Positions 47,391 through 57,406 of a stretch of 64,000 bases of DNA are shown here, piece after piece (the first letter of the stretch is position 1; every line of letters begins with the position of its first letter). Under the pieces are notes generated by a model. That model was not told the origin of the DNA, made no database searches, and saw only the letters and a list, made by a program, of their open reading frames with translations. Source of the stretch: Candidatus Hepatincola sp. Av (lineage in GTDB: Bacteria > Pseudomonadota > Alphaproteobacteria > WRAU01 > Hepatincolaceae); contig CP068450.1 in the NCBI GenBank assembly GCA_023518375.1, forward strand, positions 1,054,001 to 1,118,000. The letters are read 5' to 3'. A program made the position numbers and the translations under genes.

Positions 47391-48128
47391 TTAAATTTTA
47401 TGTTGTTGCAAGTATTTTTCGGCTTTTTGTAATTCTGCTAAGGTATCTACCCCAATTGGTACAGTATTAACAACTTTAAAACCAATACTCATATTGTTTT
47501 CTAAGGCTCGTAGCTGTTCTAATTTTTCTTGCTTTTCTAAAGGTGAGGGAGCTAGTTGAGTAAACCTTGCTAAGGCTTCTCTTTTATAAACATATAAACC
47601 AATATGATGGTACATAGTACCTTGACCCCAAGGGATAGGAGCTCTACTAAAATATAACGCTTTGCCAATATTACTATCAAAAAAACTTACGGCAGCTTTC
47701 ACAATATTAGGATTGTTTTTATCTGCCTCATTATTAATTGCTGCCCCAATAGTGGTTAGGTCGTAATCACCTTCTTTTAAAGCGTTTAAGGCTCCTTCTA
47801 TACATTCTTTCGTAATAGTAGGTAAATCACCTTGGAGGTTAATGATAGTATCGTATTTTTTGGCTTTATCAAACTTGTTTAAGGCTTGTTGGATTCGGTC
47901 GGAGCCAGAAGGTAGGTTAGGATCGGTTAAAATTGCCTGAATATTATAAGGGGCAAGCACATCAATAATTTCTTGGTTACTAGCGGCAACTAGAATATCC
48001 GCTAAATTAGACTCTTGTGCTCGCTTTACTACTTGAGCTATCAGAGGAACACCATTAAGAAGAGCCAATGGTTTATTAGGTAACCGAGTTGCTTGTAATC
48101 TAGAGGGAATAATAATAATTGGTTTCAT
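47391..48128 (-). CDS. kdsB: 3-deoxy-manno-octulosonate cytidylyltransferase
   Basis: Activates Kdo as CMP-Kdo for lipopolysaccharide inner core synthesis. IIIPSRLQATRLPNKPLALLNGVPLI is the nucleotide-binding start; DILVAASNQEI, LPSGSDRIQQAL, IINLQGDLPTI and APIPWGQG follow. The family start fits the ATG at 48128 (MKPIIIIPSRL). A longer frame to 48158 adds ten residues with no support. Presence of kdsB implies a Kdo-containing LPS, hence a Gram-negative envelope. Confidence 0.95.
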   Translation of the reverse strand: MKPIIIIPSRLQATRLPNKPLALLNGVPLIAQVVKRAQESNLADILVAASNQEIIDVLAPYNIQAILTDPNLPSGSDRIQQALNKFDKAKKYDTIINLQGDLPTITKECIEGALNALKEGDYDLTTIGAAINNEADKNNPNIVKAAVSFFDSNIGKALYFSRAPIPWGQGTMYHHIGLYVYKREALARFTQLAPSPLEKQEKLEQLRALENNMSIGFKVVNTVPIGVDTLAELQKAEKYLQQHKI

Positions 48129-48187
48129 AGTTTTATTTATAATCTTCGTTGTTATCAATAATAATACATAGTATAACTGTAAGTATT

Positions 48188-49840
48188 ATGAGAATCTACT
48201 GTTTAGTATTTTATTTCTTTTTTATTACTTTAGTAATGGGCTTTTTTTTTACTCCTTCAGCTTTTGCTAATTGTGAATATAAAAAAATCCTAAGTATGAA
48301 GCAAGATAAAACATTGCTAGCACCTATTAGTTACACTAAAACCTTTACTAAACATAAGGGAATATTAAAGTTAGTTAGTAATAAACCTTTTACTACTCTT
48401 TCTCCCTTTGGTATAGGTACTATGCCTGCAGATTACTATATGCTAGGTTATGATACTCTATTTAGTGTTTCTTTAAATGATATAAATACTTTTTTTCCAC
48501 TGCTAGCAACTAGTTATTGCCAAAGCAATAACAAGTTAATTATTAAAATTAACTTACAAGCAAAATGGAATGATGGGGTAGCAGTAAACGCTAATGATGT
48601 TCTTTTTACTTTTTATAGCCTAAAAAAAATAGCATATCCTACCTATTTTCAAACCTTAAAACAAATAAAGAGTTTTAAACTATTAAATAGCCATACTCTT
48701 GTGCTTTTTAGTGAATTACCTTTTTCTAAAAAACAATTAGCTAGTTTATTTAGTATTCCCATTATGCCTAAACACTATTGGCAACACCATGATTTACTAA
48801 CTAATTCCTTACTTATTCCGCCCTTTAGCGGTGGCTATACCATTAAAAAATTAACCCCAGATGGTAAACTAATTATTTGGCAGCAAAATCCTAACTACTG
48901 GGGAAAGAATTTACCCATTCGGCAAGGTTATTATAATTTTTTAGTAATGCAATATACCTATGCTAATTCCATGCAAGACACATTAAAACTATGGCAACAG
49001 CATCAAGTAAACTTTATAAAACAGCTAAATCCAGTTGATATTCCTCCTGAAAAATTGGGGCAAAAGACAATTATAAAATATTTTCCTATTGGTTATATTC
49101 CGCCTTTCAAAGGATTCTTTTTCAACACTACCAAAACTAATTTACAAAAAGTGCAAGTTCGCCATGCTATAGCCTTAGCTTATAACTTTGCTAGTATTAA
49201 TAAATATATTTTTAATAATCAACAGCAACGTTTACATAGTTTATTTAGTAATAGTGATTTTGCAGAATTAAACTTTCAACCGGAATTTAATTTAGTAAAA
49301 GCCGATCAATTTTTAAACACAGCTGGATTTATAGTGAAAAAAGGAAAACGAATAACTAATAACGGAGAGGAACTATTTATACTAAGTATAGTGTTTAATA
49401 GTAAACAGGAAGTTAATAATAATTTAGTTTTTTTACATAATTTACAACTTTTAGGCATTACAGTACATGTGAAAGTTGTAGACCTTAGTAAATATCCTCT
49501 ATTGCTAAAAAACAAAGATTATGATTTACTACTAGGGACTTATTTATTTTCAGATAACCCTAGTACTGAATTACAACAATATTTTAGTTTGTCAGACCCT
49601 AATATTTATAATTATAGCCAATTACATGATGTGTTTGTGAATAAAACTATTCAACAAATTATCCAAAAACCTGATAATAATAGGGCATTATTACAAAAAT
49701 TAGATGCTTATTTACAAAAGCAATATATTTATATTCCTTTGTTTTATTATCCTAAACAAGTTTATATATATAAAGATATTTTTAAACCTTACAAGGTTAC
49801 CCCTTTTGGCATAGATATTTTTACTTTAGAGGCAAAATGA
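48188..49840 (+). CDS. yejA: YejA-like peptide ABC transporter substrate-binding protein
   Basis: Periplasmic family-5 solute-binding protein of a YejABEF-type peptide importer. The start at 48188 gives a clean signal peptide (MRIYCLVFYFFFITLVMGFF ending in SAFA). The mature part has TTLSPFGIGTMPADYYMLGYDTLF, KWNDGVAVNANDVLFTFYSLK, NPNYWGKNLPIRQGYYNF, and the C-terminal PLFYYPKQVYIYKDIFKPY. An upstream frame to 48149 would spoil the signal peptide. It overlaps yejB by 4 bp (ATGA). Yej systems import oligopeptides, and microcin C in E. coli. Confidence 0.85.
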   Translation: MRIYCLVFYFFFITLVMGFFFTPSAFANCEYKKILSMKQDKTLLAPISYTKTFTKHKGILKLVSNKPFTTLSPFGIGTMPADYYMLGYDTLFSVSLNDINTFFPLLATSYCQSNNKLIIKINLQAKWNDGVAVNANDVLFTFYSLKKIAYPTYFQTLKQIKSFKLLNSHTLVLFSELPFSKKQLASLFSIPIMPKHYWQHHDLLTNSLLIPPFSGGYTIKKLTPDGKLIIWQQNPNYWGKNLPIRQGYYNFLVMQYTYANSMQDTLKLWQQHQVNFIKQLNPVDIPPEKLGQKTIIKYFPIGYIPPFKGFFFNTTKTNLQKVQVRHAIALAYNFASINKYIFNNQQQRLHSLFSNSDFAELNFQPEFNLVKADQFLNTAGFIVKKGKRITNNGEELFILSIVFNSKQEVNNNLVFLHNLQLLGITVHVKVVDLSKYPLLLKNKDYDLLLGTYLFSDNPSTELQQYFSLSDPNIYNYSQLHDVFVNKTIQQIIQKPDNNRALLQKLDAYLQKQYIYIPLFYYPKQVYIYKDIFKPYKVTPFGIDIFTLEAK

Positions 49841-50847
49841 TAGGTTATATTATACTAAGAGTTATTTTAGGAATTATTACTTTGTTAGGTATTCTCTTTG
49901 TGAATTTTTGTTTATTAAATATATTGCAAGTTAACCCTTTGAATAGCACTATGGCTAATTTAGCTTATAGCAATAGTAGTGTAATTCATAGTAGTAGTTT
50001 TTCTCCTTACCAATTTCAAAATTTATTATTAGAGCATTTTAATTTACAAGCACCACTATTAACTAGGTTTTATACCATGGCTTACAATTATTTACACTTT
50101 AATTTAGGCACTAGTTTTACTTATAACCAAGATGTTTTAACAATTATTTTAAATAAATTACCAGTATCTTTATCTTTAGGTTTTTTTTCTACTTTATTGT
50201 TATATATTTTTAGTATTACTTTAGGATATTTTAAAGCTAAGCATCATAAAAGCTATGGAGATAAAATTTCTAATATTTTATTATTATGTATTTATTTAAT
50301 ACCAATCTTTTTAGTAGCACTTGTATTAAAAACTTTATTTGACTATGCACTGGGCATTAATATGAGTGGTTTAGTAGACACAGACTTTCAAAGCTATAGC
50401 TGGCATGGTAAAATTATAAATTATCTAGAGCATATTAGTTTGCCAATTTTAAGTATTATTTGCAGTATGTTAGTATTTAATACCTTATTTCATAAGGGTA
50501 TTTTTCAACAAGAAATGCAAAAACTGTATTACCGTTATGCTTTGTGGCAAAGTGGCAGTACTAAAGTATTTTGGCACCACTTATTAAAAAATGTTTTACT
50601 AATTAGTTTAGCTGATTTTCCAGCTATTTTTTTAGGAGTACTATTTGGTAGTTCTTTATTTGTAGAAATTATTTTTAACCTTAATGGCATAGGATTAATG
50701 ACCTATAACGCTTTTTTAACTAAAGATTACCCTGTAATTTTAGGTACTATATACGTTATGGCTTGCTTTAGTTTAATTACTAGGTTAATTAGTGATGTTT
50801 TATTCACTGTGCTAGATCCTAGAGCTAAACTTGGTTTAAAACCATGA
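49837..50847 (+). CDS. yejB: YejB-like peptide ABC transporter permease
   Basis: Inner-membrane permease with about six transmembrane segments. It starts MIGYIILRVILGIITLLGILFV, the usual DppB/YejB N-terminus. LPVSLSLGFFSTLLLYIFSITLG and the permease coupling region (FLGVLFGSSLFVEIIFNLNGIGLMTYNAFLTKDYPVILG) follow, ending in DVLFTVLDPRAKLG, typical of the family. It starts and ends with 4-bp overlaps to its neighbours, so translation is coupled. Confidence 0.88.
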   Translation: MIGYIILRVILGIITLLGILFVNFCLLNILQVNPLNSTMANLAYSNSSVIHSSSFSPYQFQNLLLEHFNLQAPLLTRFYTMAYNYLHFNLGTSFTYNQDVLTIILNKLPVSLSLGFFSTLLLYIFSITLGYFKAKHHKSYGDKISNILLLCIYLIPIFLVALVLKTLFDYALGINMSGLVDTDFQSYSWHGKIINYLEHISLPILSIICSMLVFNTLFHKGIFQQEMQKLYYRYALWQSGSTKVFWHHLLKNVLLISLADFPAIFLGVLFGSSLFVEIIFNLNGIGLMTYNAFLTKDYPVILGTIYVMACFSLITRLISDVLFTVLDPRAKLGLKP

Positions 50848-51776
50848 AGATTGTGTGTAAGTTTATTCTTGGATTCATCTTTATTATTGCTTGTGGATCC
50901 AAGATTATTACAGGTGATAAACCTATCCTCTTGCAATATCAAAACCAGTGGTATTTCCCTATATTCGTTAATTATACTAATGCTGATTTTGGTGAAAACA
51001 ATACCGTATTAGCCAATTACCATAACTTACCAAAAATTACATGGAGTATTTACCCTATAATTCCTTATGATGTTTTGAGTATTAGTAAGAAATTACAACC
51101 ACCATCAAAGCAACATGTTTTAGGAACTAATGCTAGTGGGCAAGATATGTTAGTTCTTATTCTTTATGGTTTACAAACTTTAGTTTTTATGGGATTAGTA
51201 AGTTTTAGTTTATCTTTAACTTTTGCATTTTTATTTGGTATTATTCAAGGTTATTATGGTGGTTGGGTAGATGTTATCATGCAAAGGTTTTATGAAGTTT
51301 TTATTTCTATACCCATTATATATGTTGTAATGCTTTTAGGTCAAATTATAGAGTTAAATAATTTTACTTTTACCTTGTTATTTGCTAGTTTAAGTTGGGT
51401 AACTTTAGTTCCTGTTATTCGTACACGAACTATGGTTCTACGTGAGGTAGAGTTTATTAAGGCTTTAAGAATTTTTCAGGTTAGTTCTTGGCATATTATG
51501 TATAAGCATATTAGCCCCCAAATTTTTATTTATCTTAAAGGAATTCTACCACTCATGTTTATTACTTTTATTCTTTCATTGGTAGGTTTAGAATTTTTAG
51601 GTGGTACGTTTAATACTACCTTAGGCATTGTTTCATTAGGTAGCTTAATTTGGGAAGGGCAACAATATTTAAGTTCTCCTTGGATAATGATAGCTCCCAG
51701 TGTTATATTATTAATAATTTTATTAGCTTTAGTTGTTATTTTAGATGGATCTTACACTAGAAAATATCACTATTAA
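50844..51776 (+). CDS. yejE: YejE-like peptide ABC transporter permease
   Basis: Second permease of the peptide importer. A hydrophobic N-terminal anchor and a periplasmic segment (KPILLQYQNQWYFPIFVNYT, typical of YejE) precede HVLGTNASGQDMLVLILYGLQTL and the permease core (FGIIQGYYGGWVDVIMQRFYEVFISIPIIYVVML, FLGGTFNTTLGIVSLGSLIWEG). Length 310. Its 3' end overlaps yejF by 32 bp. Confidence 0.88.
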   Translation: MKIVCKFILGFIFIIACGSKIITGDKPILLQYQNQWYFPIFVNYTNADFGENNTVLANYHNLPKITWSIYPIIPYDVLSISKKLQPPSKQHVLGTNASGQDMLVLILYGLQTLVFMGLVSFSLSLTFAFLFGIIQGYYGGWVDVIMQRFYEVFISIPIIYVVMLLGQIIELNNFTFTLLFASLSWVTLVPVIRTRTMVLREVEFIKALRIFQVSSWHIMYKHISPQIFIYLKGILPLMFITFILSLVGLEFLGGTFNTTLGIVSLGSLIWEGQQYLSSPWIMIAPSVILLIILLALVVILDGSYTRKYHY

Positions 51777-53091
51777 ATCTGCTTATGGCACAATTCTTAA
51801 TAACATTTCTTTACAGGTGGTTAAGGGAACAATTTGTGGCATTGTTGGAGCCAGTGGAGCTGGTAAGTCTGTATTATTACATAGTATGATTCAAGGATTG
51901 CCACAAAATATAACTGTATCAGGGCATGTTAACTGTTTAGACTGTGTCCTCATTCCCCAAGATGTTAATGAAATCTTTAACCCTACTAAAAAGATTTTTT
52001 CCCAATTACCTAAAAAAAATATGGTTAAAATACCAACACTGTTGCAAGAATTACAGTTAGATTTCTCGTTGACTAACTTAAAAAAATATCCTAGTAATTT
52101 TTCTCAAGGGGAATTACAACGTATTAGTATTCTCTTGGCACTTATGCAAGATAAACAAGTTCTGTTGTTAGATGAACCCACCGCTTTTTTAGATTACAAT
52201 AATAAAATAAGGTTACAACAACTCTTACAACTCTTACAACAGCAAGGTTATACTTTAGTAATTGCTACACACGACTTAGATTGGCTAACAAGCCTTAGCA
52301 ATAATATATACCAATTACAAGATGGCAAAATTCATAAATATTTATTATCTGCTATTAATTCTAAAGAGAATATCCTCTATAAGTTTCATGAGGTTGCACC
52401 ACTCCCTAATACTAAAATACCTATTAATAACCTCCTAAGTATTAAACAAGGTCAGGTTTTGTATAAGAAAAAAATTATCTTACAAAATTGTAATTGTTGC
52501 TTACAACAAGGTGATGTATTAGCCATTACGGGAGCAAGTGGAGTAGGGAAAACATCATTAGTTAAAGCCCTTTGTAGGCAAGATGGTTATAAATTACAGG
52601 GTAATAATTCAGTAAACTACCCTATGTATTATGTTTCTCAAAACTATTCAGCAAGTTTAACTCCTCATTTAACTTTAAAAAATAACTTATTAATAGCTTA
52701 TAAAAAGCAAAAAGGTATAGCATGGTACAGTCAGTATAAGCAAATTATTATTTTATGCCATAAACTTAATTTAGCTAGTAGGTTGCTAAAAAAATATCCT
52801 ACAGAATTATCTTTAGGTGAAAAACAAAGGTTTATTCTAATAAGAAGTCTGCTGTTTTACCTTAATAGTACTAAGCAACAACCACAACTGTTAGTGTTAG
52901 ATGAAATTACTAGCTCTTTAAATAGCATGAACCAAAATGCTGTTATTAAGTTATTACAAGAATTTCTTACAAAATATAAATTAACCTGTATTGTTATAAC
53001 GCATAATACTGCTATTTTAAACAAACTAGCTAATAAATGCTTGCATATTATAGACAATTCCAATAGTAAATTTTATACCAAAAAAATATAA
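51745..53091 (+). CDS. yejF: YejF-like peptide ABC transporter ATPase (two NBDs)
   Basis: Cytoplasmic ATPase driving the Yej importer, with two nucleotide-binding domains in one chain. NBD1: Walker A GASGAGKSVLL, signature FSQGELQRISIL, Walker B VLLLDEPTAFLD. NBD2: Walker A GASGVGKTSLV, signature LSLGEKQRFILI, Walker B LLVLDEITSSLN. At 448 residues it is shorter than the common ~530-residue YejF. It overlaps yejE by 32 bp and is convergent with uppP, overlapping it by 19 bp. Confidence 0.88.
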   Translation: MDLTLENITIKSAYGTILNNISLQVVKGTICGIVGASGAGKSVLLHSMIQGLPQNITVSGHVNCLDCVLIPQDVNEIFNPTKKIFSQLPKKNMVKIPTLLQELQLDFSLTNLKKYPSNFSQGELQRISILLALMQDKQVLLLDEPTAFLDYNNKIRLQQLLQLLQQQGYTLVIATHDLDWLTSLSNNIYQLQDGKIHKYLLSAINSKENILYKFHEVAPLPNTKIPINNLLSIKQGQVLYKKKIILQNCNCCLQQGDVLAITGASGVGKTSLVKALCRQDGYKLQGNNSVNYPMYYVSQNYSASLTPHLTLKNNLLIAYKKQKGIAWYSQYKQIIILCHKLNLASRLLKKYPTELSLGEKQRFILIRSLLFYLNSTKQQPQLLVLDEITSSLNSMNQNAVIKLLQEFLTKYKLTCIVITHNTAILNKLANKCLHIIDNSNSKFYTKKI

Positions 53092-53870
53092 GCCACTAAA
53101 ATTAAACCAATAATAATACGGTAAATCATAAAGATTTTAAATGAAAAACGTCTTACAAACTCTAATAAAAATTTAATAAATAAAAAGCCAAAAATAAAAG
53201 AAAAAATAATTCCTAAAATTAAATCATTACCAGCTAGAGCTGTATTTTTTATATGTAATAAGTTAGCACAAGCAGCTGCACTAATGGCAGGAATTGATAA
53301 TAACATGCTAAAGCGAACAGAATCTGTTTTTTGCATACCAAAATAACGCCCTGTAGTAATACAAATCCCCGAACGGCTTACTCCAGGTATTAGGGCTAAC
53401 ACCTGAGCACAACCAATAAAAAAAGCATGTTTTTTAGATAATGTAGTTATATCAGTATTATTTTTAGAGTATTTATCGGCTAAATATAAAAGAATACCAA
53501 AAAAGATTAAATTAAAAGCAATAATTGGCAAAATTCTAATATAGTCTTCTATCCCAAACAACTCAAATAAAAAACCAAAAATTACTACAGGAATAGTACC
53601 AATAATTATATTTTTAGAAATTGGATTATTAATTTTTTTTAAACAAATAAGCCGTATACTATCTTGAATTAAGAAGATAGTATCTTGCCAAAAAACAAGA
53701 ATAACAGCAATTAATGTTCCTACATGTAAACCAATATCAAAGTATAAAGACTCCGTTGGTAAATTAGAAATTAAATAATGGGCAATAACCAAATGCCCCG
53801 ATGAGCTAATTGGTAACATTTCAGAAAAGCCCTGAATAAAACTTAAAATAATAACATGTAAGAAATTCAT
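53073..53870 (-). CDS. uppP: undecaprenyl-diphosphatase
   Basis: Recycles the undecaprenyl lipid carrier used for peptidoglycan and polysaccharide export. BacA-family motifs: IQGFSEMLPISSSGHLVIAHYLI near the N-terminus and LALIPGVSRSGICITTGRYFGM in the second half. Eight or so hydrophobic segments; 265 residues. The 3' end overlaps the yejF end by 19 bp. Chorismate mutase lies 39 bp upstream on the same strand. Confidence 0.95.
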   Translation of the reverse strand: MNFLHVIILSFIQGFSEMLPISSSGHLVIAHYLISNLPTESLYFDIGLHVGTLIAVILVFWQDTIFLIQDSIRLICLKKINNPISKNIIIGTIPVVIFGFLFELFGIEDYIRILPIIAFNLIFFGILLYLADKYSKNNTDITTLSKKHAFFIGCAQVLALIPGVSRSGICITTGRYFGMQKTDSVRFSMLLSIPAISAAACANLLHIKNTALAGNDLILGIIFSFIFGFLFIKFLLEFVRRFSFKIFMIYRIIIGLILVAYIFLV

Positions 53871-53909
53871 AATTTTTAACCCTGCTGATTAATTAGTTAT
53901 TTTTTTATA

Positions 53910-54653
53910 TTAAGAAATTGCCACAGGAGTACTACCTACCTCTGTAATATCATTGCTATTAAAGTATGATGCTAATTCAGTTTTTAATAAACTAGTTTTT
54001 ACAAATAAATACTTTGTTGTTTTGTCTAATAATTCTATATTTGGGGATAGATTATAAGGTTTATGATGTTTTATAATAAAAAATTTTAAAGCAGAAGTAT
54101 CTTTAGTGTTGTTACTTAAGCACATACCTTTTGCTTTAGTAAAAGTTTTAATTCCTTGTAAATAAGGTAATTCTAAGTTAATTCTAATATCTTGGTAAGC
54201 AGGATTTAAAAAATGTAACCACCATTGTTCTTGAGAGTTAGGATAAGGAAGAATAATAGCTTCAGTTTGCCTTTGAGCTAAATATTGAAACAAATCTTCA
54301 ACCTTAGAGTGTGTAATGAGGTTAGAGAATGATCCAAAGTGATCTTTAGCCAATTCCCATAGTTCATAATTATTATTTTTATTATAAATATGAATAGTTA
54401 ATTGGCATTCAATATATAATGTAGCTGAAATAATTTCCCGCCAAATTTTCTGCATATAAGTTTTAGGATATAAACCAAAATCCTGTTGGTTTATGTTTTC
54501 TGCCATAGAGAATTCTCTGTTAAAAGCAATCTTGTAAGCCCAATTCTTTTTTATGCGTTTAACTTTAGGAATAAGTAAACTACGATTTTTTAATAATTGA
54601 GTCAGTTGTTTATCAATTTTATTGATTTTTTTACGAATAATGCCTAATTTCAT
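53910..54653 (-). CDS. chorismate mutase with prephenate-dehydratase-like tail
   Basis: The N-terminal ~95 residues match AroQ chorismate mutase: LGIIRKKINKIDKQLTQLLKNRS (catalytic Arg), then a Lys (KRIKK), FNREFSMAEN and YMQKIWREIISATLYIE. The C-terminal ~140 residues (ELAKDHFGSFSNLITHSK.., EAIILPYPNSQEQWWLHFLN) match a region common in alphaproteobacterial chorismate mutases that resembles a prephenate dehydratase fold. The role would be chorismate to prephenate for Phe/Tyr synthesis. No other aromatic-pathway genes lie in the window. Confidence 0.8.
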   Translation of the reverse strand: MKLGIIRKKINKIDKQLTQLLKNRSLLIPKVKRIKKNWAYKIAFNREFSMAENINQQDFGLYPKTYMQKIWREIISATLYIECQLTIHIYNKNNNYELWELAKDHFGSFSNLITHSKVEDLFQYLAQRQTEAIILPYPNSQEQWWLHFLNPAYQDIRINLELPYLQGIKTFTKAKGMCLSNNTKDTSALKFFIIKHHKPYNLSPNIELLDKTTKYLFVKTSLLKTELASYFNSNDITEVGSTPVAIS

Positions 54654-54749
54654 GTATTTCAGGTTGTATTATGAAAGAAATATTCATATTATTATTACAT
54701 AGTTTAAAATTAAATGAAATTAAATATAACACTAATTAAGGTATTTTGT

Positions 54750-55511
54750 ATGCAGTGGCTTGGAAAAAAAATTTTAAAAGATAATTACGCATGGGTGCTT
54801 TATAATGTAAAAAGAGAAGCAATTATTTTAGATTGTGGCGATTTAACTACCATTCAAGATTTATTAACTGCTGAAAAATTAAACTTAAAGTATATTCTAA
54901 TAACTCATTCTCACCATGATCATACCGACTATACCCAAGAATTACAAAAAGCTACAGGAGCTAAAGTAGTTGGTAACAAACACTTTACAGATAGATTGCC
55001 TCCTTTAGATATGGAAGTAGAAGATGGTGAAGAGCTTAATTTACTAGGTCAACAAATTAAAGTTTATGCCGCTCCGGGCCATTGTGCGGATCACCTTATT
55101 TACTATTTTCCTAAGTTAAAATTACTATTTGTAGGTGATGTAATTTTTTCTTTAGGTTGTGGTAAAGTTTTTGAAGGAGAGCCTGCTACAATGGTACAAA
55201 CTTTAAATAATTTAAAACAGTTTCCACAAGATACTTTAATTTTTCCATCTCATGAATATACTAAAGCTAATTTATCTTTTGTAGAACATTTAGGTTTTTT
55301 TCACATTGATGAACGCAAGAAGTTTATTTTAGAAAATGATTGTACTTTACCTACTATATTAGGTTTTGAAATGAAGTTTAATCCTTTTCTAAACCTTAAT
55401 AATGTTGCCTTTAAACAACATGTTATGGGCTTGGAAACTATAGATGATGTTCACTTTTTTACTCATTTACGGGAAATGAAAAGTGGGCTTACTAATTTAA
55501 TTGGAGGATAG
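54750..55511 (+). CDS. gloB: hydroxyacylglutathione hydrolase (glyoxalase II)
   Basis: Metallo-beta-lactamase-fold thioesterase hydrolysing S-D-lactoylglutathione. The HxHxDH metal motif is at residues 53-58 (THSHHDHTDY). APGHCADHL, FVGDVIFSLGCGKVFEGEP and FPSHEYTKANL complete the site, and PTILGFEMKFNPFLN is the HAGH C-terminal signature. The ATG at 54750 has AAGG 8 bases upstream and fits the family start better than 54714. It uses the glutathione made by GshB. Confidence 0.9.
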   Translation: MQWLGKKILKDNYAWVLYNVKREAIILDCGDLTTIQDLLTAEKLNLKYILITHSHHDHTDYTQELQKATGAKVVGNKHFTDRLPPLDMEVEDGEELNLLGQQIKVYAAPGHCADHLIYYFPKLKLLFVGDVIFSLGCGKVFEGEPATMVQTLNNLKQFPQDTLIFPSHEYTKANLSFVEHLGFFHIDERKKFILENDCTLPTILGFEMKFNPFLNLNNVAFKQHVMGLETIDDVHFFTHLREMKSGLTNLIGG

Positions 55512-55657
55512 ATTCATACCTGCCTAAAGTAATTCATAGCATAACATATTAATTTTCTAAGTTTAAATTCATAAGTTTTGCCATAAAACTTTATAAGGAT
55601 TGGTAAGTTAAATAACTAAACAATTAAGTTATTTAATTAGGCAATCAGAAAAAAGTA

Positions 55658-55687
55658 ATTGGTAGGAAGTAACCTCTTCCTACCAAT
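55658..55687 (-). terminator. intrinsic terminator of the deoB-GT2-deoD operon
   Basis: ATTGGTAGGAAG pairs perfectly with CTTCCTACCAAT (12 bp, 6-base loop). On the minus strand the stem is followed by ACTTTTTTC, a good T-run, so it ends the deoD operon. It may also stop gloB transcripts from the other side. Confidence 0.85.
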
Positions 55688-55701
55688 AAGAGTATTGTTA
55701 A

Positions 55702-56400
55702 TTAAGCCAAGTTTAAAGCTATTTCCATCATATCTGTGAAAGTATTTTGCCTCTCTTCAGCCGATAAGGATTCTCCTGTAGAGATAAGGTCTGAAATTGT
55801 TAGAATTGCTAAAGCATTAGCACCGTATTCAGCTGCTACTCCATAAAGTCCTGCTGCTTCCATTTCTACACAAAGAATTTGCATTTGTTCTAAAATACTT
55901 ATGCGATCTTTTACAGGGTGGTAGAATAGATCTTCACTAAAACAATTACCAACCTGAACTTTAATATTTTTTTCAGTTGCTATCTTATATGCTTTCTGAA
56001 TCAATGGAAAACTAGCGGTGGCAGCATAATCCCAGCCATTTAAACGGTGGCGATTTACATTGGAATCTGTACTTGCACCCATAGCAATTACAATATCTCG
56101 TAGTTTTGTACCCATTAGGCCACCAGCACTACCAACTCTAATGAGGTTTTTTACCTTATATTCGGTAATTAACTCTTTAGCATAAATAGAGCAAGAAGGA
56201 ATTCCCATGCCACTTCCCATAACTGAAATTTTTGCAGAATTATATTCACCACTAAAGCCTAACATATTGCGAACATTAGTTATTTCAATAGGATTTTTTA
56301 AAAAATTATCAGCTATGAACTTGGCACGTAGCGGATCACCAGGGAAAAGGACTGTTTCAGCAAAATCACCTTTTTTTGCATTAATATGGGGGGTACTCAT
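55702..56400 (-). CDS. deoD: purine-nucleoside phosphorylase, DeoD type
   Basis: Phosphorolysis of purine nucleosides to base and (deoxy)ribose-1-[31 protein letters not shown] start, [24 protein letters not shown], and [13 protein letters not shown] are family hallmarks. Length 232. It follows a glycosyltransferase and deoB on the same strand. DeoD and DeoB together salvage pentose phosphate. Confidence 0.96.
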   Translation of the reverse strand: MSTPHINAKKGDFAETVLFPGDPLRAKFIADNFLKNPIEITNVRNMLGFSGEYNSAKISVMGSGMGIPSCSIYAKELITEYKVKNLIRVGSAGGLMGTKLRDIVIAMGASTDSNVNRHRLNGWDYAATASFPLIQKAYKIATEKNIKVQVGNCFSEDLFYHPVKDRISILEQMQILCVEMEAAGLYGVAAEYGANALAILTISDLISTGESLSAEERQNTFTDMMEIALNLA

Positions 56401-56419
56401 GACAACTCCTTATAATTTA

Positions 56420-57406
56420 TTAAGAAAATAATATAAACAATAGCAAAGATAATTTATTGTGGCTATTAATATTTTGGAGTTTGTAATATTTGGGAAAGCG
56501 TTCACCAAGACGATCTTTATATTTTAATAAGTTAATATCCTTGATATGCTTATGTAATTCTTCTAAATATTGTTGTTTATAAACCCAAGGAATAGTTTTT
56601 AGCATACGTAAAAAAGCACCAAAAGACTTATAAATAAAAGCATATTCAAAAGTTTCATATAAATTATTGGTTTTTAGAAAATCAACAACTATACTATAAG
56701 TTGCTATAATTTGACTATTCGCAATATCTTTAATTTGCATGGTAGTATTACTACTTTTTGTATAAGTAATAAAATCTTTATCTATAACCTGAATATCTTT
56801 AGCTAAAATAATAGATTTAAAGAAGAAAGGCACATCTTCATAAAGAATCTTTTCTGCGAAAGTAATATTATTATTAATAATAAATTCTTTTTTATATATT
56901 TTATTCCAAGCCATGCCAATAGAATTACAAAGTAGGATTTGCTCTTTATCTGTTACACTACTGTAGTTTTTATTAGGAATAAAATTTTTATAATGGGAAT
57001 TGATGGAAGTAAGATGAATACTAGTATAATATTTTTTATAAGAAAAGATTATAAGATCTAAGTTTTTATGTTTAATTATATTATATAATATCTCTAAGGC
57101 TTTTGGATCGTGAAAAAAATCATCAGCATCAAGAAAACAAAAATATTCACCCTTAGCTTCTTGAATTCCTATATTTCTACCCGCACCTTGTTTTACATTC
57201 TCATTTAAAGTTATTACTTTTACCCTAGAATCAAATTGAGAGTGCTTTAATAGAATATGAGGAGTTCTATCTTTAGAACGGTCATCTATACAAATAATTT
57301 CAATATCAGTTAAACTTTGGTCTCTAACAGAGTTTAAACATTTATTAAGAGTTGCCTCACTATTATAAACCGAAATAATAACTGATATTTTTATGTTATT
57401 TATCAT
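56420..57406 (-). CDS. family 2 glycosyltransferase
   Basis: GT-A fold transferase. KISVIISVYNSEATLNKCLNSVRDQSLTDIEIICIDDRSKD is the nucleotide-sugar-binding start; YFCFLDADDFF carries the DxD metal motif. The C-terminal half is helical and ends in a short hydrophobic stretch. The acceptor is unknown, probably a surface glycan. It overlaps deoB by 11 bp, an odd partner inside a nucleoside-salvage operon. Confidence 0.88.
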   Translation of the reverse strand: MINNIKISVIISVYNSEATLNKCLNSVRDQSLTDIEIICIDDRSKDRTPHILLKHSQFDSRVKVITLNENVKQGAGRNIGIQEAKGEYFCFLDADDFFHDPKALEILYNIIKHKNLDLIIFSYKKYYTSIHLTSINSHYKNFIPNKNYSSVTDKEQILLCNSIGMAWNKIYKKEFIINNNITFAEKILYEDVPFFFKSIILAKDIQVIDKDFITYTKSSNTTMQIKDIANSQIIATYSIVVDFLKTNNLYETFEYAFIYKSFGAFLRMLKTIPWVYKQQYLEELHKHIKDINLLKYKDRLGERFPKYYKLQNINSHNKLSLLLFILFS

